From Bombus terrestris (taxonomy: Eukaryota; Arthropoda; Insecta; Hymenoptera; Apidae), in the NCBI RefSeq assembly GCF_910591885.1, contig NC_063277.1, forward strand, positions 13,082,001 through 13,146,000: a stretch of DNA of 64,000 bases. The letters are read 5' to 3'. The position numbers were made by a program, and so were the translations under genes. Positions 10,526 through 23,318 of the stretch are shown piece after piece (positions within the stretch are counted from its first letter, which is position 1; the number at the start of each line of letters is the position of its first letter). The notes below the pieces were generated by a model. That model saw only the letters and a list, made by a program, of their open reading frames with translations. It did not search any database and was not told the DNA's origin.

Positions 10526-13500
10526 ACCTACATGTTAATATAACTGCTAAAAAATTCGACCTAATGTCCAAATTGGGCAAATTGTGAATTTTAAGAAATA
10601 ATTAAAAAAAAAAATAAAGTAAGTGAACAGATAAATATTCATATTTCATGAATCGCCGTTTATCTAATAAATGATATATACGATAGTTAATGGTTATGGT
10701 TTAATAACCATCCGTATGTAGTTTCCCGAACCTATCTAGCTGTTAATCCCCTCGAAAGTTACATAACACCGTTTATTTGAAAATGTACAGCTAAATACAT
10801 TATGTTCTAATTCTATAATGGAGATAATCGTAAAATCTATTTCAGTAAGGGAAAAGTTACTTGTGAATCTTCCATTCATTGTACCATATTTACTCGTTCA
10901 TTCTCAGTAATATTTCAACGGAGGATTTTATGACAAATCGTCCGTCTTAAAACAAAGATGACGAATAGAACATTAAAACACGTCATGTCCTAACCCCATG
11001 AATCCTATCTCCACCCGAAACTCTTCCAACATACCTAATCCTTTTTCACAAAATATCATGCTAACTCGTCCTCGGAGACGAATAATGCATAAAGGGAACC
11101 CAGACGGCATTCGTATGAAGCTCTCAAGAAGATGATGAAAACTGAATATAAAACTTCCACCCTGCATCAAACGGAAAAAAGAAAGGAGAAAGAAAAGATG
11201 GAAACAGAAGGGAAAAAAGGGGGAAAGGAGAACGAGAAGAAACGTATGCATCGACGTCGGTATCTCTCCAATTTATCCAATTCGTCAATCTGAAGAACGA
11301 TTCTTAATCGAGTATGCCAACCGTCGTTCACTTATTTGTCGCAAAATGATCGAGTCAGACGATGGCTCTCTCGGTTCTCAGGACGCGCAGCCTGTTCGTG
11401 GCTCCTGTTTTCGTGAACAGCCAGCACGCACGGAATCAAGATGAACCGACGTACAGACGTTACACGTGCTGCGCAGTGGCATACTGAATCGAACACGTCT
11501 GTCTGCTCACGTGCGACAACTGTCGAAACGTGAGACAATCGTATCGTTTCTGCGGTGGGTTCGCTTCGCTCCGTTCGATTATCGCGGTGAAGAACGACGC
11601 GCAAAGACGTACGGCGGCAGTAAAAATTGTGAATCGTTGTTCTCGTTGCATACGACGCGATGAACACGCGATCGAAACCTGCAAACCGATCGCATGGAAT
11701 GAGCAGCGGCGTGGAAAAAGGAATCGACCGAAGGTTCCAAGTTTGGTATCGTTCATGAGACGAAGACCAGAGACCGAGAAGAGTGAGGTAGGATGCTAGA
11801 ATTTGTTCTCGTTTCAGTCGGCGAACATCCATTATTTTGGAAATTTATTATTCTTATTTATCGTTTATTTGTTTATTTATTTCTCGTGCAAAAGAATCAA
11901 AGCAAATATAAAGAGTATAAAAAAATGAAAGACGCATAAAGCAGAGAATAGAATAGAAAATAAAGAGAATAGAATAGAAGCAGTATCTAACGTTTTAACA
12001 TTTTTCATTATGCTTTTCAAATATCGAAACTCGAGACAAAGGTGGAGACAAGTTCCTAAGCTCGAAGTGATCCAAAAGATTCGAGTTCCAAGGATAGGAA
12101 AGGGAAGAAAAGAAAAAAAGTATCGAATCATCGACAAATCCGATTTCTGTTCGCAGAAACGGCACGCCTCGAGCGCGCGATCAGTTTCCGGGAAGAAATT
12201 AGAGGGTCGCTTGCCACGGGAGGCACGTACAAGCGTCCTAGCTCTTTTTTTGATTTTCTAATTCACGCCTGGATCCGGTGGATGATCTACGATTCAATAG
12301 AAATCCCCCCGAACGAGACAGTGAGGCACGTGGATAGCAATGTTTAATTCAAGATCGTTTCTCGGAATGATTCCGGTCGCGCAAATAATTTTACACCTCA
12401 CGGCTGCGCTCGACGGATGCAGCTATTGCCATAAAAATGGCCAACTCGCGCAAAAAACGCAACGCGACGGAAATATTTTGCCAGTCGGTTGCTCGTTGTC
12501 CATCGATTTGACATGTACACTTCGCGCTCGCAACTTCCGCTGCGAGCCTTTTTCCTTTTCAACCCCCGTCCCCTTTACACTTTTCCACGCGTGTTCCTGT
12601 TTTCCCTTTGTCGAACCGTTTACACGAAAGGACGATGACTCTCGATAGATCCGCGTGCGCGTGTAGCAATTCCTATTTGAACACGAATCACGAAGAGCGA
12701 ACAAGTAAGCTCGGAACGACGGGTTGAAGGACCGCGTTACATCTCGCCAAGTGGATTGCGTTCATTTTACAAATTTCCAGAATAAAACAGCCGCGACAGG
12801 TGTTTTGCTATCGTATCACTAGCGCAATGCGTATCGTGAACTAGACGCGGATCCTGTTCGCTGGCGCGGATGCGATCCTCCGCTGAATGAACAACGAGCG
12901 GTGAGCGAAGAGCGAGTAAGCCAACAGGCTTACTTGGCTCTTCCATCCAAAGGACGATCGTCTTCGAGTTCTAATTCTCGTAAGGGACGAGCTATTTGTG
13001 GTTGTCCATTCCCCATCTTCGCTTCTAATTATAGTAGAACTACGCCTCTTGAAATTAAATGTTACCACCTGTTTAACCGATCTGCTGCTGATTCCACTTA
13101 TTTAAACGAATGCTAACGAAGAATGATAAACAGTAGGAAGAATCGTGTCCCTCAACAGTGAAGTAGATTAACTGCTTTTTCTCACGATTTATCAATTTTA
13201 TCAATTTCACATAAAGACATCGTAGGAAAAGTACATCAAATTCGATCATGAAATTGTGCATCTCGTGAGAAATTGTTTTATACGTCAACGATAAATCAAT
13301 ACATAAAATACCAGCATCGATTATAAACTTGCTATCCAGTTTTATTTTTCAAAAACCAAATTTGTTTCATCGACTATCATGCGAAGTTATACGAACAATT
13401 TGTCTTTCGAATAAATAGACATGGTTGTTAACAACGTATAACGTTATCAACTAATATTTACCGTAAATCTTTCTTATCGCGATCTACTCAAAGAATCAAG

Positions 13501-15149
13501 AACGTTCGCTTCAAGAAGAAACTTTACGAAATGATCGTACTTCGCAACTTTTCGTACAAGCTGGTATGGAAAGATGAATAATCAAACTTCCCCCACATTA
13601 CCCCTCCCTTTGTACGCCACTGATCTTTCTGATCAGCAGTCAGAGGATCGACGGGCCGGGTAGGCCGGTTGGAATTTACCGTCCAGTCTTTCCAGGGAAG
13701 ACATAAAATAGTCGCAGGTGTATAGTCAGCCGACATAAACGCCCACGAGTATTCGCAACGACGGCTACGGATTCTGCATCCCGATGCGAAACGAGATCTG
13801 TCCCGGTTGCACCTGTTCGTTCTCTGTCACACGTTGATATTGTTCAACGCGGATCGATCAGGGGAATCGGTTCATGGGACGCAAACGATACTTCCGTGCT
13901 CTGGTCGCACACAAAATGTTAAAATTGCTTGTGAAACTAGCACCCTTGACGATAAGTTTTCGATCAAACGCAACAGTACGAAGCTAATCAAAAATACGAT
14001 ACTATATTTTCTATAAAATATATACTATAATATCTACAATAATCAATAGATGAAATTTACGTCCGATGGTTTGATACTATCGAGTTTGGTTGAAGACTTT
14101 TTGTTAGGAGAATGTAATGTTATCTGTGTTTTGGAGATTAGAGGCTCGTTTGGTATCAGAACTAGCATTTGTAATTTTTATTTTATTTTGTTTTACTTAC
14201 AATGGCGCATTTTTTGGAATTTGAATGATATATTTTCATATTATTTTCTTTGACGCAGGTCTTACTCGTACTTTAGTAATCGGTAGTTCTAGCGTTCAAG
14301 TCGATTTTCAAGTTACAATTGTACGCTTTTTGGCGCTGAGAATGATCCATTTAAAGATCGAATGTACAGCGATTTTACGATATGTACGATACCAACGTGG
14401 TTAATAATGTTATGTATTCAGTTTCTAGGACGAGGTGCTTGTTTACGAGCTTCCTGGAGGCGCCAGCCAGGCCGATCATTTGAATATGAGGTATTAAATC
14501 AATGTCCACTGGGACATTGATAACAGCAGCGATGTCAAATCAAAAGTATGACGAACACTTAGTTACGTCAGCGTAGCTACAAGTCCAGCCACGGATTCGC
14601 CATAAGATATATAGTGCTAGGCGTGCATAACGCGTGGAATACGAGATTCTTCCCTTGCATGAGTAAAATTTCTTATTCGACGACGCCGTCGGTCTCGTTG
14701 TTCTTCGCGAATTACCAAGCGGACCTCCGTCGTTTTTTGGCATCGGTCAAGATTTCAGAGATTTTTTATTATTTGGATACTAACGCGTAAAGACATTCTT
14801 CTTTCTTCATGATAAGAAACTTTGATCTTCTCTACACTGTTCAAAGAAGCTCGAAGCATACGAATAATGGTAGATTCTCTTCTTGTTTCCCTAGAAATTC
14901 AATAGCAAATGGCGCCTGCCTCGTGTCTCTCGCAACAGAAAGATCGAGTATCTCCATCGCGAATTCAACGACACGATAAAAGGGTTAAGGGTTAGAAGAA
15001 AGAATCGTGAAAGCGATGATCGGCTCGAATATTCCATGATTTCACGCGAAAAAGTAAGGGGAAAGACGAAAAAAAAAGAGAAAAGAGGAAGAAAGAAGAA
15101 TAAAGAAGATATCCGACGGAGAGTCGCTTAAGATTTTGGACGTGCGTGT

Positions 15150-15174
15150 CACGTGCCACGGGCCGCGTCACGTG
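15150..15174. promoter_or_regulatory. Pair of CACGTG E-boxes
   Basis: Two GTCACGTG sites have their CACGTG cores at 15,150 and 15,169. The second lies in a 10-bp palindrome GTCACGTGAC. The 19-bp spacing is close to two helical turns. CACGTG is the core site of bHLH and bHLH-zip factors such as CLK/CYC, USF and MITF/TFE. The sites lie in a GC-rich patch with no gene directly attached. Confidence 0.4.
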
Positions 15175-15751
15175 ACTCGCGGCGCGGTAGATCCGCGCGG
15201 TGCATCATTGCATGAAGATCGCGATGGCGGCTGCCTTTTGAGCACGGCCTGCCATATTTCAGTCCCAGCCGATTTTTCCAGCTCGCGGGACGTACACAGA
15301 ATGCTTGACAATTCGCCGCAGCGTATCGGCGGACGTATTGCGAACGTGGCATCGCGCGGTAGGGTGCATTCGAAACGACGCGACGCGTCCAACGATTCGA
15401 AAGTTTAAACGACACCGCACCGCCACCTTTCAGCTCGCACGTCAAAGAAACCGTTTCTGTCCGTGCGACTTTCGCTTTGCACCTCGATCTTTCCAATCGA
15501 GGGCGCTCGTAATTGATCGCATTCACCGATCTTGAAATTTTCCGTACTAGATTTACGCTCGGCAAAAATTGTGACACAAGAAATTCCTCCGACTATGTGC
15601 CTCGTTTGACCTCGTTTTAAACCGAGAAGTTGATCTCGATATTGAAATACACGCTTTGCGAAAGTAACGATTAATTAGAAATGAGATCGAACGGAATAGG
15701 TGGGAGATAAGAATATCGAGAGTCGTAGGTATTGCTGTGACACAGAAAATT

Positions 15752-15757
15752 TTTATT
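15752..15757 (-). terminator. Polyadenylation signal of the prohormone-like gene
   Basis: AATAAA on the minus strand, about 100 nt downstream of the TGA at 15,856-15,858. This is a normal distance for a short 3' UTR. Confidence 0.5.
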
Positions 15758-15855
15758 ATTCTTTTTGTTACATGAGCCATGGTCCGAAAGTTGTCCGAAA
15801 AGTATGGTCGGAATGGGTGTGTGAGGATCGTGCGGTTGTCCTCGGAATAGAAATT

Positions 15856-16589
15856 TCATCGTTTCCGAGAGTTCAGCAAGAATCCTGTGACGCCCATGTC
15901 CAGATACCTAAAATAGACACGTTTTTTTTTATTTAAACAATTAATTTATCCTACAGTTATTAAAGAGAAAAGAAAGATCACGGTGCTGTGAACTCCTCAC
16001 CTCTTCTGCAAATTTGAAATTTCACGTTTCGTTTGGGTTTTTTCCCAAGTAATTTGACTGCCGTCATTCGAAATGAACCTGGACGCGAGCACGGTGGATT
16101 TTTCTGGTGGACCCGTGGTTCCTGAAGGTATGTTGGTCAACCTTTTACCTTGACGGCTTTCTTTGGACTTCCTTCTGACATTCAGATCCGACGAGACCAC
16201 AATTTCGTCAAACGTCTGTCCAAAAACAGCTAAATGTACAAGAAAAAAAAAGAAAGAATTAGAATTAGTTGAAAGAAAAATAAAAGTACACGATTGAGCA
16301 ATAAAATATCGCGAATCGAATCAAGGAGACTATGTAGCTGCACGTGACACTATGACAGTGCACAGTATCGACTTACGTTCTTGAAAACGAGTAGAAACTT
16401 AATCGCCGATGACAAACAGTTAAGGTTACACGATGCAATCCCGGTGTACAAATACATTAACGATTAGTTATCCGTTTCTTGGAAACGTATTCATTGAAAG
16501 GTTTACTTACGTTTTTGATCGGATGTTTGTTGGGCGTGGACAATTACGCAAGTCAGAGTAAGCACCAGAAGGGACAGAAAATTTATCAT
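15856..16589 (-). CDS. Prohormone-like secreted protein, 119 aa
   Basis: Three exons: 16511-16589, 16001-16229 and 15856-15907, with agreeing phases 1 and 2. Exon 1 gives a signal peptide (MINFLSLLVLTLTCVIVHA, then QQTSDQK). The rest is hydrophilic, has no cysteine and carries several basic cleavage-type sites: RRK, RQGKR, TKR, LQKR and a terminal SRKR. Cleavage at LQKR would release YLDMGVTGFLLNS, and RQGKR could leave an amidated end. This layout resembles insect neuropeptide or prohormone precursors, but I do not recognise the peptides. An apparent stop directly follows exon 2 (AAG AGG TGA), but it overlaps a good splice donor AG|GTGAGG and the next exon stays in frame. If that donor is unused, the protein ends at LQKR. 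No TATA box was found, and a 5' non-coding exon is possible. Confidence 0.65.
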
Positions 16590-16651
16590 TTTGCCAAGAT
16601 GGATATTTTGCTTCAATTTTTTGGAAGGTCCGAAATCTTGTCTAACGCTAG

Positions 16652-19600
16652 AAAAATAAAAGAGAAGATGCTACTAACAGTTATCAGAAAAGTTTCAATC
16701 GAAAGGAGCATCTAATCAAAGATCAATCTTTCGCCAGTTCTACCCTAATTTGTCAATATATTTCCGAATGCTTACAAGTCCTCACTCGATCACAGAAAGA
16801 AAAATCTCTATGAAACAACGAGCGCAAGAATCTTCCGGAGAACAAAATTGTTCGATGTCTGCCAAATTACAAACTACGGGTATCTATCGCGCGTCACTGG
16901 TGACGTAGGCAACGTCACCTGGCATTCTCTCTGCGATCGACACACATTCTCTTTCGCAACAGATCAAAGTCCTACGTAACTAATCAAAATCACAGATCTC
17001 ACCAACGATACATCAACCAAGCATCAAACCTATAAAAAACCGACCCAAAAAGGAACGGCAAAGAATGAAACAACTCCACGGAAGAAACTTGCGTGTATTA
17101 TACCACTACTATTTCTTAGTTCGAGGCAACGTGAATCAGCGAGGAAGGGAACAGAAATATTGCACGCGAACTTCTCAGTCGACTTACCGACAGCTCAAGC
17201 CAGAAGATACTTTCCGAGCCGACAACCGCACGAGAAATGCGAGCACAATGCCGCGGAAGGCTTGAAGAGAGCATCGCGAATTTGCTATAGTGCGTGGTGA
17301 ATAGGAACAAGCCGGGGGTAAGGGTCCAGAAGGAGGCGCCTCGCGGATCGTTCGCACACTGTAGATCGTATGCACCGGACAGACCACTTTCTATTTCATT
17401 TTTTCCCCCCTTTTTCATGCGTTCGTCTCGCTCTCCTAAGGATCCGGCCTTCTTACCCGATCGACCGGGTGGACTGGTCTCGGGAACGGGCCCCTGCGTG
17501 TCCAGCAGCGGGCTAAACAATACTTAACGACCAGAGAGACGGACCTTTAACGAGCCCCTTTAATGCGTCCAGGGTGTCACGAACCTCGCTGCTTTCGGCT
17601 ACCGTGCAAACAAACGCGCTTCTAATCTCTCGAGTCGTTCGGCCCGCTTGCCTGCGAATCGGGATAATTTGGAGCGATTTTCCTTTCCTGGACGATGTAA
17701 ATTAGGAATTTTTGAGAAACCTTGGATATCGCGTGCGTTTCATTAGAACGGATCAGGTAGCAATATCGTATTTTTGGAACGAGGGTCGTTTGGCTTTCTT
17801 CGCATTATCGCGTTCCTTTTACAAAACAGTGAGTTTGCTTTACAAGGCTATTTCACTTTAGAATTCTTTGCCATGTGGAAAACGATAGTTAAAGGATATT
17901 TGTATGTTTATTGTAACGATCGTAATACCGTATACTATAGGCGGATTAAAATGATCGAGATATTTCTTGGATAAAAGTAAATGGGATTTCCTGAGATTAT
18001 CGTATTATCGCATTATTAGACAAGAGTATTTCAAGAGTTTCAGGGTCTCCTGCTTCGTCGAAAAATAATAGACTATTTTTATTGTAGTTATTATGAGCTT
18101 AAAATATACCTCGAAGAAGTCGCATATTTCGATGAAAAGATCGAAGGAAGGTTCGAGAGAAAGATCGAGGAATCACAAAGCAAAGGAGGTTGCTGCATTG
18201 CACCGAGTATTACGAGCCAATCGCAAGCGGTTACGGGTTCCGAGAATAAAAGCAGCGAGATTTGCTACGCGAATTCCAAATGAACGAGTACCAATGTTTT
18301 ATTACCTGTGGCTTTTTATAGAGCAAACCGACCAGAATATATAATTCCCTCTCTTCGAATTTCTCTACGTTGGTTATCTCTATCTATAGAGACAAACAAT
18401 AAAACAAATCTATATCGTGATACCACCCTAACAGTAATTCGAGGATAGAGTATCCAAATCATATCCAAAAACCAAAAACTAAAGAGATACAAGAAATAAC
18501 ATTTCGCAAGGTTCCTATAAGCTTTTTCGCTCGAGTCATCCGTGAACGAATAAAATCAGCAACATCGGAGAAATAAGAAAGAAAAAGAAGAATAAACGGA
18601 AAACGAAAAGTCACGTTCGTTTCTTTTTCAGGGCTTTTTATTTTCAACGAAACAGGCTTTCGATGGAGAAAGTTCGAGGCGGATAGATAGCGTGTCCGTC
18701 GAACATCACGCGCGCGCGTGTGCACGATTCAGTCCCGGTCATTGCACGCCTCCCTACGGATCCCGATTTTTCGGTTTTCGTCCTTTTTTTTACGAAGGCC
18801 CTCTTCCTCTTCTTTTCGTCTCCCTTTGTGCTGTTTAATCCTCAGCCCCCCGACCCGCTGCTCCTTCGCTTCCTTGCACCGGCTGTCCTCGTCCCTCCGC
18901 CGCTTCGCCGCCAACGAAACTGCATCGCGATATTTTATTGGTTTTATTCGCGGGAACATCTGGCGCTCGGACAAAGGGAACTGGCCCTCAGGAAATCTTC
19001 AGGAACGGAGGGTGGTTCGTCCGTTTTCGTTAGCCTGGTCGGCTCTATTTACTTATACCTAGTGACGTAGAATGTTTGTAAACAATGGCTTGGACGCAGC
19101 CGTGGATCGTCGATCGACCCCATCGTGGATTAGGCTGCTGATCCTGTCCATTGGGGATGGATATCTGGAGGGTCCAATGGTCGACTTGATACGTTTCTGG
19201 GGAAAGTACGAAGACGTTTTTGAATCATCGTGCGACGTTTCTGGTGAAAGATTAAGAATAAAATTGATTAAAATCGTATTACTCTGAATTACGTGTGTTA
19301 AAAGAAAACGTTTATAGGTGGTGGAATGTTAACGACGCGACGGAAAGATAGAGAGATACTTGGAGAATCGGCTTGCAGGCTTAACATTTGCTATACGGAA
19401 TAACAGGACTTTCACGATGGGCAATCTAGGATCTGCATTCTCCACTCTTAAGGTAATGTACTATAGGCGTGTGCGTACAGTGCCGAGCCACTTGTGACCT
19501 TTAACCCTTGCAGAATGACCCTTGAAAGGGAGACTCGAGGCGATTTGCATACCAGGATTTATTGGCTACGTCGGAGCGCCGATGATAATGTAAGTAAGTA

Positions 19601-22534
19601 CGTGTTCGCGTGATTGATACGATTTTAACAATTCATGACGCAGTTGTCGGCCGTGTAATCAATCCTCGTTACCACGATTCGTTTCGTTTGACGGTCGTTT
19701 ATTCGCATCTCGTAGGTGATCCGTTCGAATTTGCCGAACCTCAGCGTTGTGCCAGCTTTCTCCGTTTTGTAACATAACGTAGGATGGACCCTTACGAGAC
19801 GAAGAAAAACAACTTGCAAAAGGGAATTCTCCTATCTATCAAAGGAAAAAGCGCAGCTACGAAGCGCGGTTCGCTACAGGTGGTTTCAAAAGATCGGCGG
19901 ATCTCAGGTCGAAGAAGAACCACGAAGAAGGGCCACGATCTATGCGTACATCGGGGCAACTCGCAAACCGCTTCCCTCTCCTTTCGCATCTGCTTGGACG
20001 CACGGAGCGTTCAGGAGAGCGGATTTAAAACGAAGTTCGCGAGTGTAGGCGCGTTTCGGAACGAAAACAGACCGGTTCGCCAGGGCAAAGAGAGGCGCAA
20101 CTCCAGCTTGTGGACCAAGCGACCGGCCAACATGGCGTCCCTTGGATCCCTTTAAAACGAGTTAATCCGTCTGCCTGGCCGTCTGCCGATCGCCTGAGAA
20201 CCAAGAAGATTCATTTTCCCTTTGTCCATTCTTTTTCACACGTACCAAAAGAAGCTGCGGCTCAATGGGACAATGCAGCCAGCGCCGCGCGTTTTACGAC
20301 GTTCCTTTTCGCACAGGTCCCACACACATTTGAATAATCAACGCGTAGGCACAAGACCGCTTTTGTCGAACCGGGAACTCGAAAGGGAAAGAGAGAGAGA
20401 GAATCAAGGAGAGGAAAGAGAAACGTCTCGAAGGCAGTCACGACAAAAGTGACACGCACGATACGAAATGATTGTGTTGCATATTCTCGAACTGGACCCC
20501 GAAACACGGACAGATGTTTCCCTTGCGTTCTTGTTTAGTTCGTCTCGAGATCATTTGTTCTGTCGCGCTACTAGAGCCAGAGGTGAAAAGACTACGCGTC
20601 GCGATTACGTCAGACTTCCTTTCCTCCTTTTAATTCGCGCGAGTTCGTTAACCTTCGACTCGTGAACTCTTCCTCTTAGCCGCTTCTCGAGGGAATCTTC
20701 GTGGCCTTCTCTTTGCCCGTACGTCCCTTTCAAACGTTGCATCGCGAACCTGGCCCTTGGTTTTTTGCCAAGGGTGAACGTTCTTCGAAAGAAAGCAACT
20801 CTTTTACATCGTATAAAGAATCGTTTCTTTCACTTTTGTTTCTTTTGAGCAGACTCGACGAAATGCTCGGACAAATATTACCAGGATCCTGTGTGATCCT
20901 TCCCGCGAAGCCTTCAACAGAATACCAGAAAGAGTAACTTGAGAGAGGGAATCGATGTTTCTCGCCGCAGATGTTCGTGCGTTTACGTAGACGGAGGGAA
21001 GTGTCTCGTAAAACCATGTAAATCTAATGGACGAAGTTCGTTAACCCGACACGCGTGAATTTATGGCCAGTTCTCGAGGGAACAGAAGAGCCTTGAGATC
21101 CTTCTGACCAACGAAACGTGTGTCGCACGTATTTAGACGTTTTATAACTTCCTATCGTTGCACGCAGCTCATAACCACGAACCTGGGAATTCCCTCGCAA
21201 CGGGACATTCTTGATTTATTACTATACTACTTTGTTTCTCTATGTCCCTTGCAATTTAAGGCGTTACGTTGATTCACGTTAAATCATTCACAACGTTAAC
21301 CGTTAATCTCGAAAGCGACGTCGACCTAAAAATTCCACATTTTTAATCATTTTCCCAATACAGACCACGAAAATATCCTTTTACGCTTCTTATGACGTAG
21401 AAATAATTTTCCCAGAAATAACGATCGATCTCGAAAGCAACGACGACTTGAGAGAAACTGACGCTGACTTTAGATTATTTTACCAAAACAGACCATTATA
21501 CCGTTGAATCTCACAAAATTAGCTATCAATTTACAAAACAACGTTGATCTAAAAGTTACCATTTGGTCCATTTTTCCAATACAAACCTCAGACTTTTCTT
21601 TTACATACTGTATGTTTCAAATCTATTATTCAAGACATTCACTGACAATCATCTAAGAACTCCCCACCGTTACACACAGCACCCATTTCTCGCTAACCGC
21701 GCTCAATATTCACCACGTCGATGTAATTTCTCTCGCATAACGGAAATGGTATCGCGATTTATCTCTCTGGAGCTACCAATTAACTCACGTTCCCGCGAAA
21801 TCACGTTCCTCAGGATCCATACAATAGGCTTTGGCTCGTGATTAGGTGTATTTAGCACGCGATCGAAGGAGAGAGAAGACAGGACTGGCGATTAGTCGAC
21901 GGCGAGGATTCCACGCTCGTAAACAGAAGCGTACGCTCAGGCATCTGCGCCTGAAGGAATTACAGGAAGAACCGATTCACGTCAAACTGATTCGTCTCGA
22001 CTGGTGTGCCGGTTGGCGATGATGATGCTCGTTGAGTTGCGTCGCGCGTGCTGCGGTTGCACGCGCGCGCGCGCGCGCGAAGTCAATTAATATTCTCGGT
22101 TATGGGACACGGGACGAAGCGTGTCGACTGGCGTGGTCGTTACACGTGTTATGTGTAGGAGGAACTCGGAAAAAGATTTTCTCTGTGTACGGGATCCGAT
22201 GTACAGCGTTTTAAAGAAAGTATCATCTACGCGTTCAACATCGATGACGCACTTGTTGCGTCTTATATATACTCGGTTAAAATAAAAGTCGAATAATTTT
22301 TAAAGAAATGTCACTATGGAAGTGGAATAGGAGAAGGTAAACTGTCGTTCGTAGAACGCTTGGCCGATTAGAATTTTGGATTTTTTAAATTTCTCCTACG
22401 AGTTGCATACGGAGAAGACGAGAACGATAGAGAGTAAAATTTTAAAAAATTCTGCGAGAACGTGTGAATTGTTGACTGTTGCAAGAGTTAAGCGAAGCTC
22501 CATGCCGAAGACAAACAATTACCTTGGACGTCTT
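16652..22534. other. Non-coding stretch
   Basis: About 5.9 kb with no supportable exon. It includes CpG-rich blocks near 17,100-17,700, 18,700-19,100 and 19,780-20,650, purine-rich tracts near 20,385, and a (CG)n tract at 22,062. A TATAAAA on the plus strand at about 17,031 is followed by an open frame without signal peptide or splice support, so I do not call a gene. Confidence 0.45.
22062..22079. repeat. (CG)9 alternating tract
   Basis: Nine CG dinucleotides in a row, in otherwise mixed sequence. Alternating purine-pyrimidine CG tracts can adopt Z-DNA. Their survival also suggests low germline methylation. Confidence 0.8.
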
Positions 22535-23231
22535 TTAAAACTTTTGGCCACCCGATGAAGATTCAGCGACGCTGAAAGATGCGGAATACGGTCCGAAGTT
22601 GAAGCTGGCGCTTTGTGCGTTCGCGTGACTTTGTCCCCCGGTGGGTCCATTTGCGTTGATGGATCCTGCGGAAGCTGTGGCGAAAGATCCTGATGCGCCA
22701 CCCTGTGTTGGATACGATGGATAAACAGATGGTGCGTATCTAAAATAACGAGGAAATTAATATTTCACATATAATCTAAGTATATCTAAGACAAAAGAAG
22801 AAACGAATAATCGTTGATATAAATCGTACCCAGGATATTGTCCACAAGAATAATCTCTACAGCCTCCTGATTTGCGATGATGCTTGTAGTGATGTTTAAA
22901 GCTACGTTCTCCTTCTTCGAAATCCGAGTCAGAGTCTGGGTAATCTCCGTTCAAAAATCCGAACTGCGGCGATCGTTGTTCCCTCTTGTTATCTGCGGTA
23001 AAGTAAACCCATATAATCTAACTAGAACACCAAAACTGTACCAAAACGCATCTAAGAAAACAAGTTTCTTCTTTCGAAGGTAAGTAACTGACCAGAAACC
23101 GTGGATATCGCTTCTTCGTGTTGCACAGGGCTCAAAGATTGTGGATTCTGGAGCACTTTCGCTGGTTTTGCGAGACACGTCTGGCACATTACCGCGCACA
23201 GCACGAACAGCGGGACGATGCGTGTGGCCAT
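22535..23231 (-). CDS. Secreted Ala/Ser/Gly-rich protein, 168 aa
   Basis: Three exons: 23093-23231, 22830-22992 and 22535-22739, with phases 1 and 2 consistent. The start at 23,231 is chosen because MATRIVPLFVLCAVMCQTCLA is a good signal peptide. The frame is open further upstream, but that lies in the 5' UTR below the TATA box. A furin-like site KREQR precedes SPQFGFLNGDYP. An acidic DSDSDFEEGE and a His/Lys cluster (KHHYKHHRK) follow, with two cysteines (GGCRDYSCG). The C-terminal exon is low-complexity and ends GPYSASFSVAESSSGGQKF. That tail matches GPLSISHSVAISSATAQ in the silk-like protein at 27,730-32,902. I do not recognise a named family. A structural extracellular role is inferred from composition and neighbours. 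Confidence 0.85.
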
Positions 23232-23310
23232 TTCGATGAGGTTCAACCGTTCAGACGTTTGACGTGGAAAGAACCGAATGATAATCATAGGAAGTTGTTG
23301 GTGCACGGCG

Positions 23311-23318
23311 CTTTTATA
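23311..23318 (-). promoter_or_regulatory. TATA box of the 168-aa secreted gene
   Basis: TATAAAAG on the minus strand, about 80 nt upstream of the ATG at 23,231. It leaves room for a 5' UTR of about 50 nt and supports the downstream start. Confidence 0.65.

Larger units (their letters stand above)
6302..15751. other. Long non-coding stretch
   Basis: About 9.4 kb without a supportable gene. It contains CpG-rich patches (around 7,400-7,900, 11,350-11,800 and 15,130-15,530), a T-rich microsatellite, a TTAA-flanked MITE and a CACGTG pair. Open frames in the CpG-rich patches are overlapping and lack domains, so they look like composition effects. The region may hold distal regulatory DNA or an intron of an unseen gene. 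Confidence 0.45.

Noticed and set aside
11332..11832. 166-aa minus-strand open frame
   Set aside because: It lies in a CpG-rich patch with equally long overlapping frames on the other strand. Arg/Ser-rich, without domains.
15136..15577. Overlapping open frames of 90-142 aa
   Set aside because: GC-rich patch where stops are rare by chance; frames are open on both strands and no domain is recognisable.
17031..17265. TATAAAA followed by a 66-aa frame on the plus strand
   Set aside because: The frame has no signal peptide and no donor joining it to another exon. A lone TATA match in AT-rich DNA is weak evidence.
19784..20155. 123-aa plus-strand open frame
   Set aside because: Lys/Arg-rich with no homology I can recognise and no splice context; probably composition.
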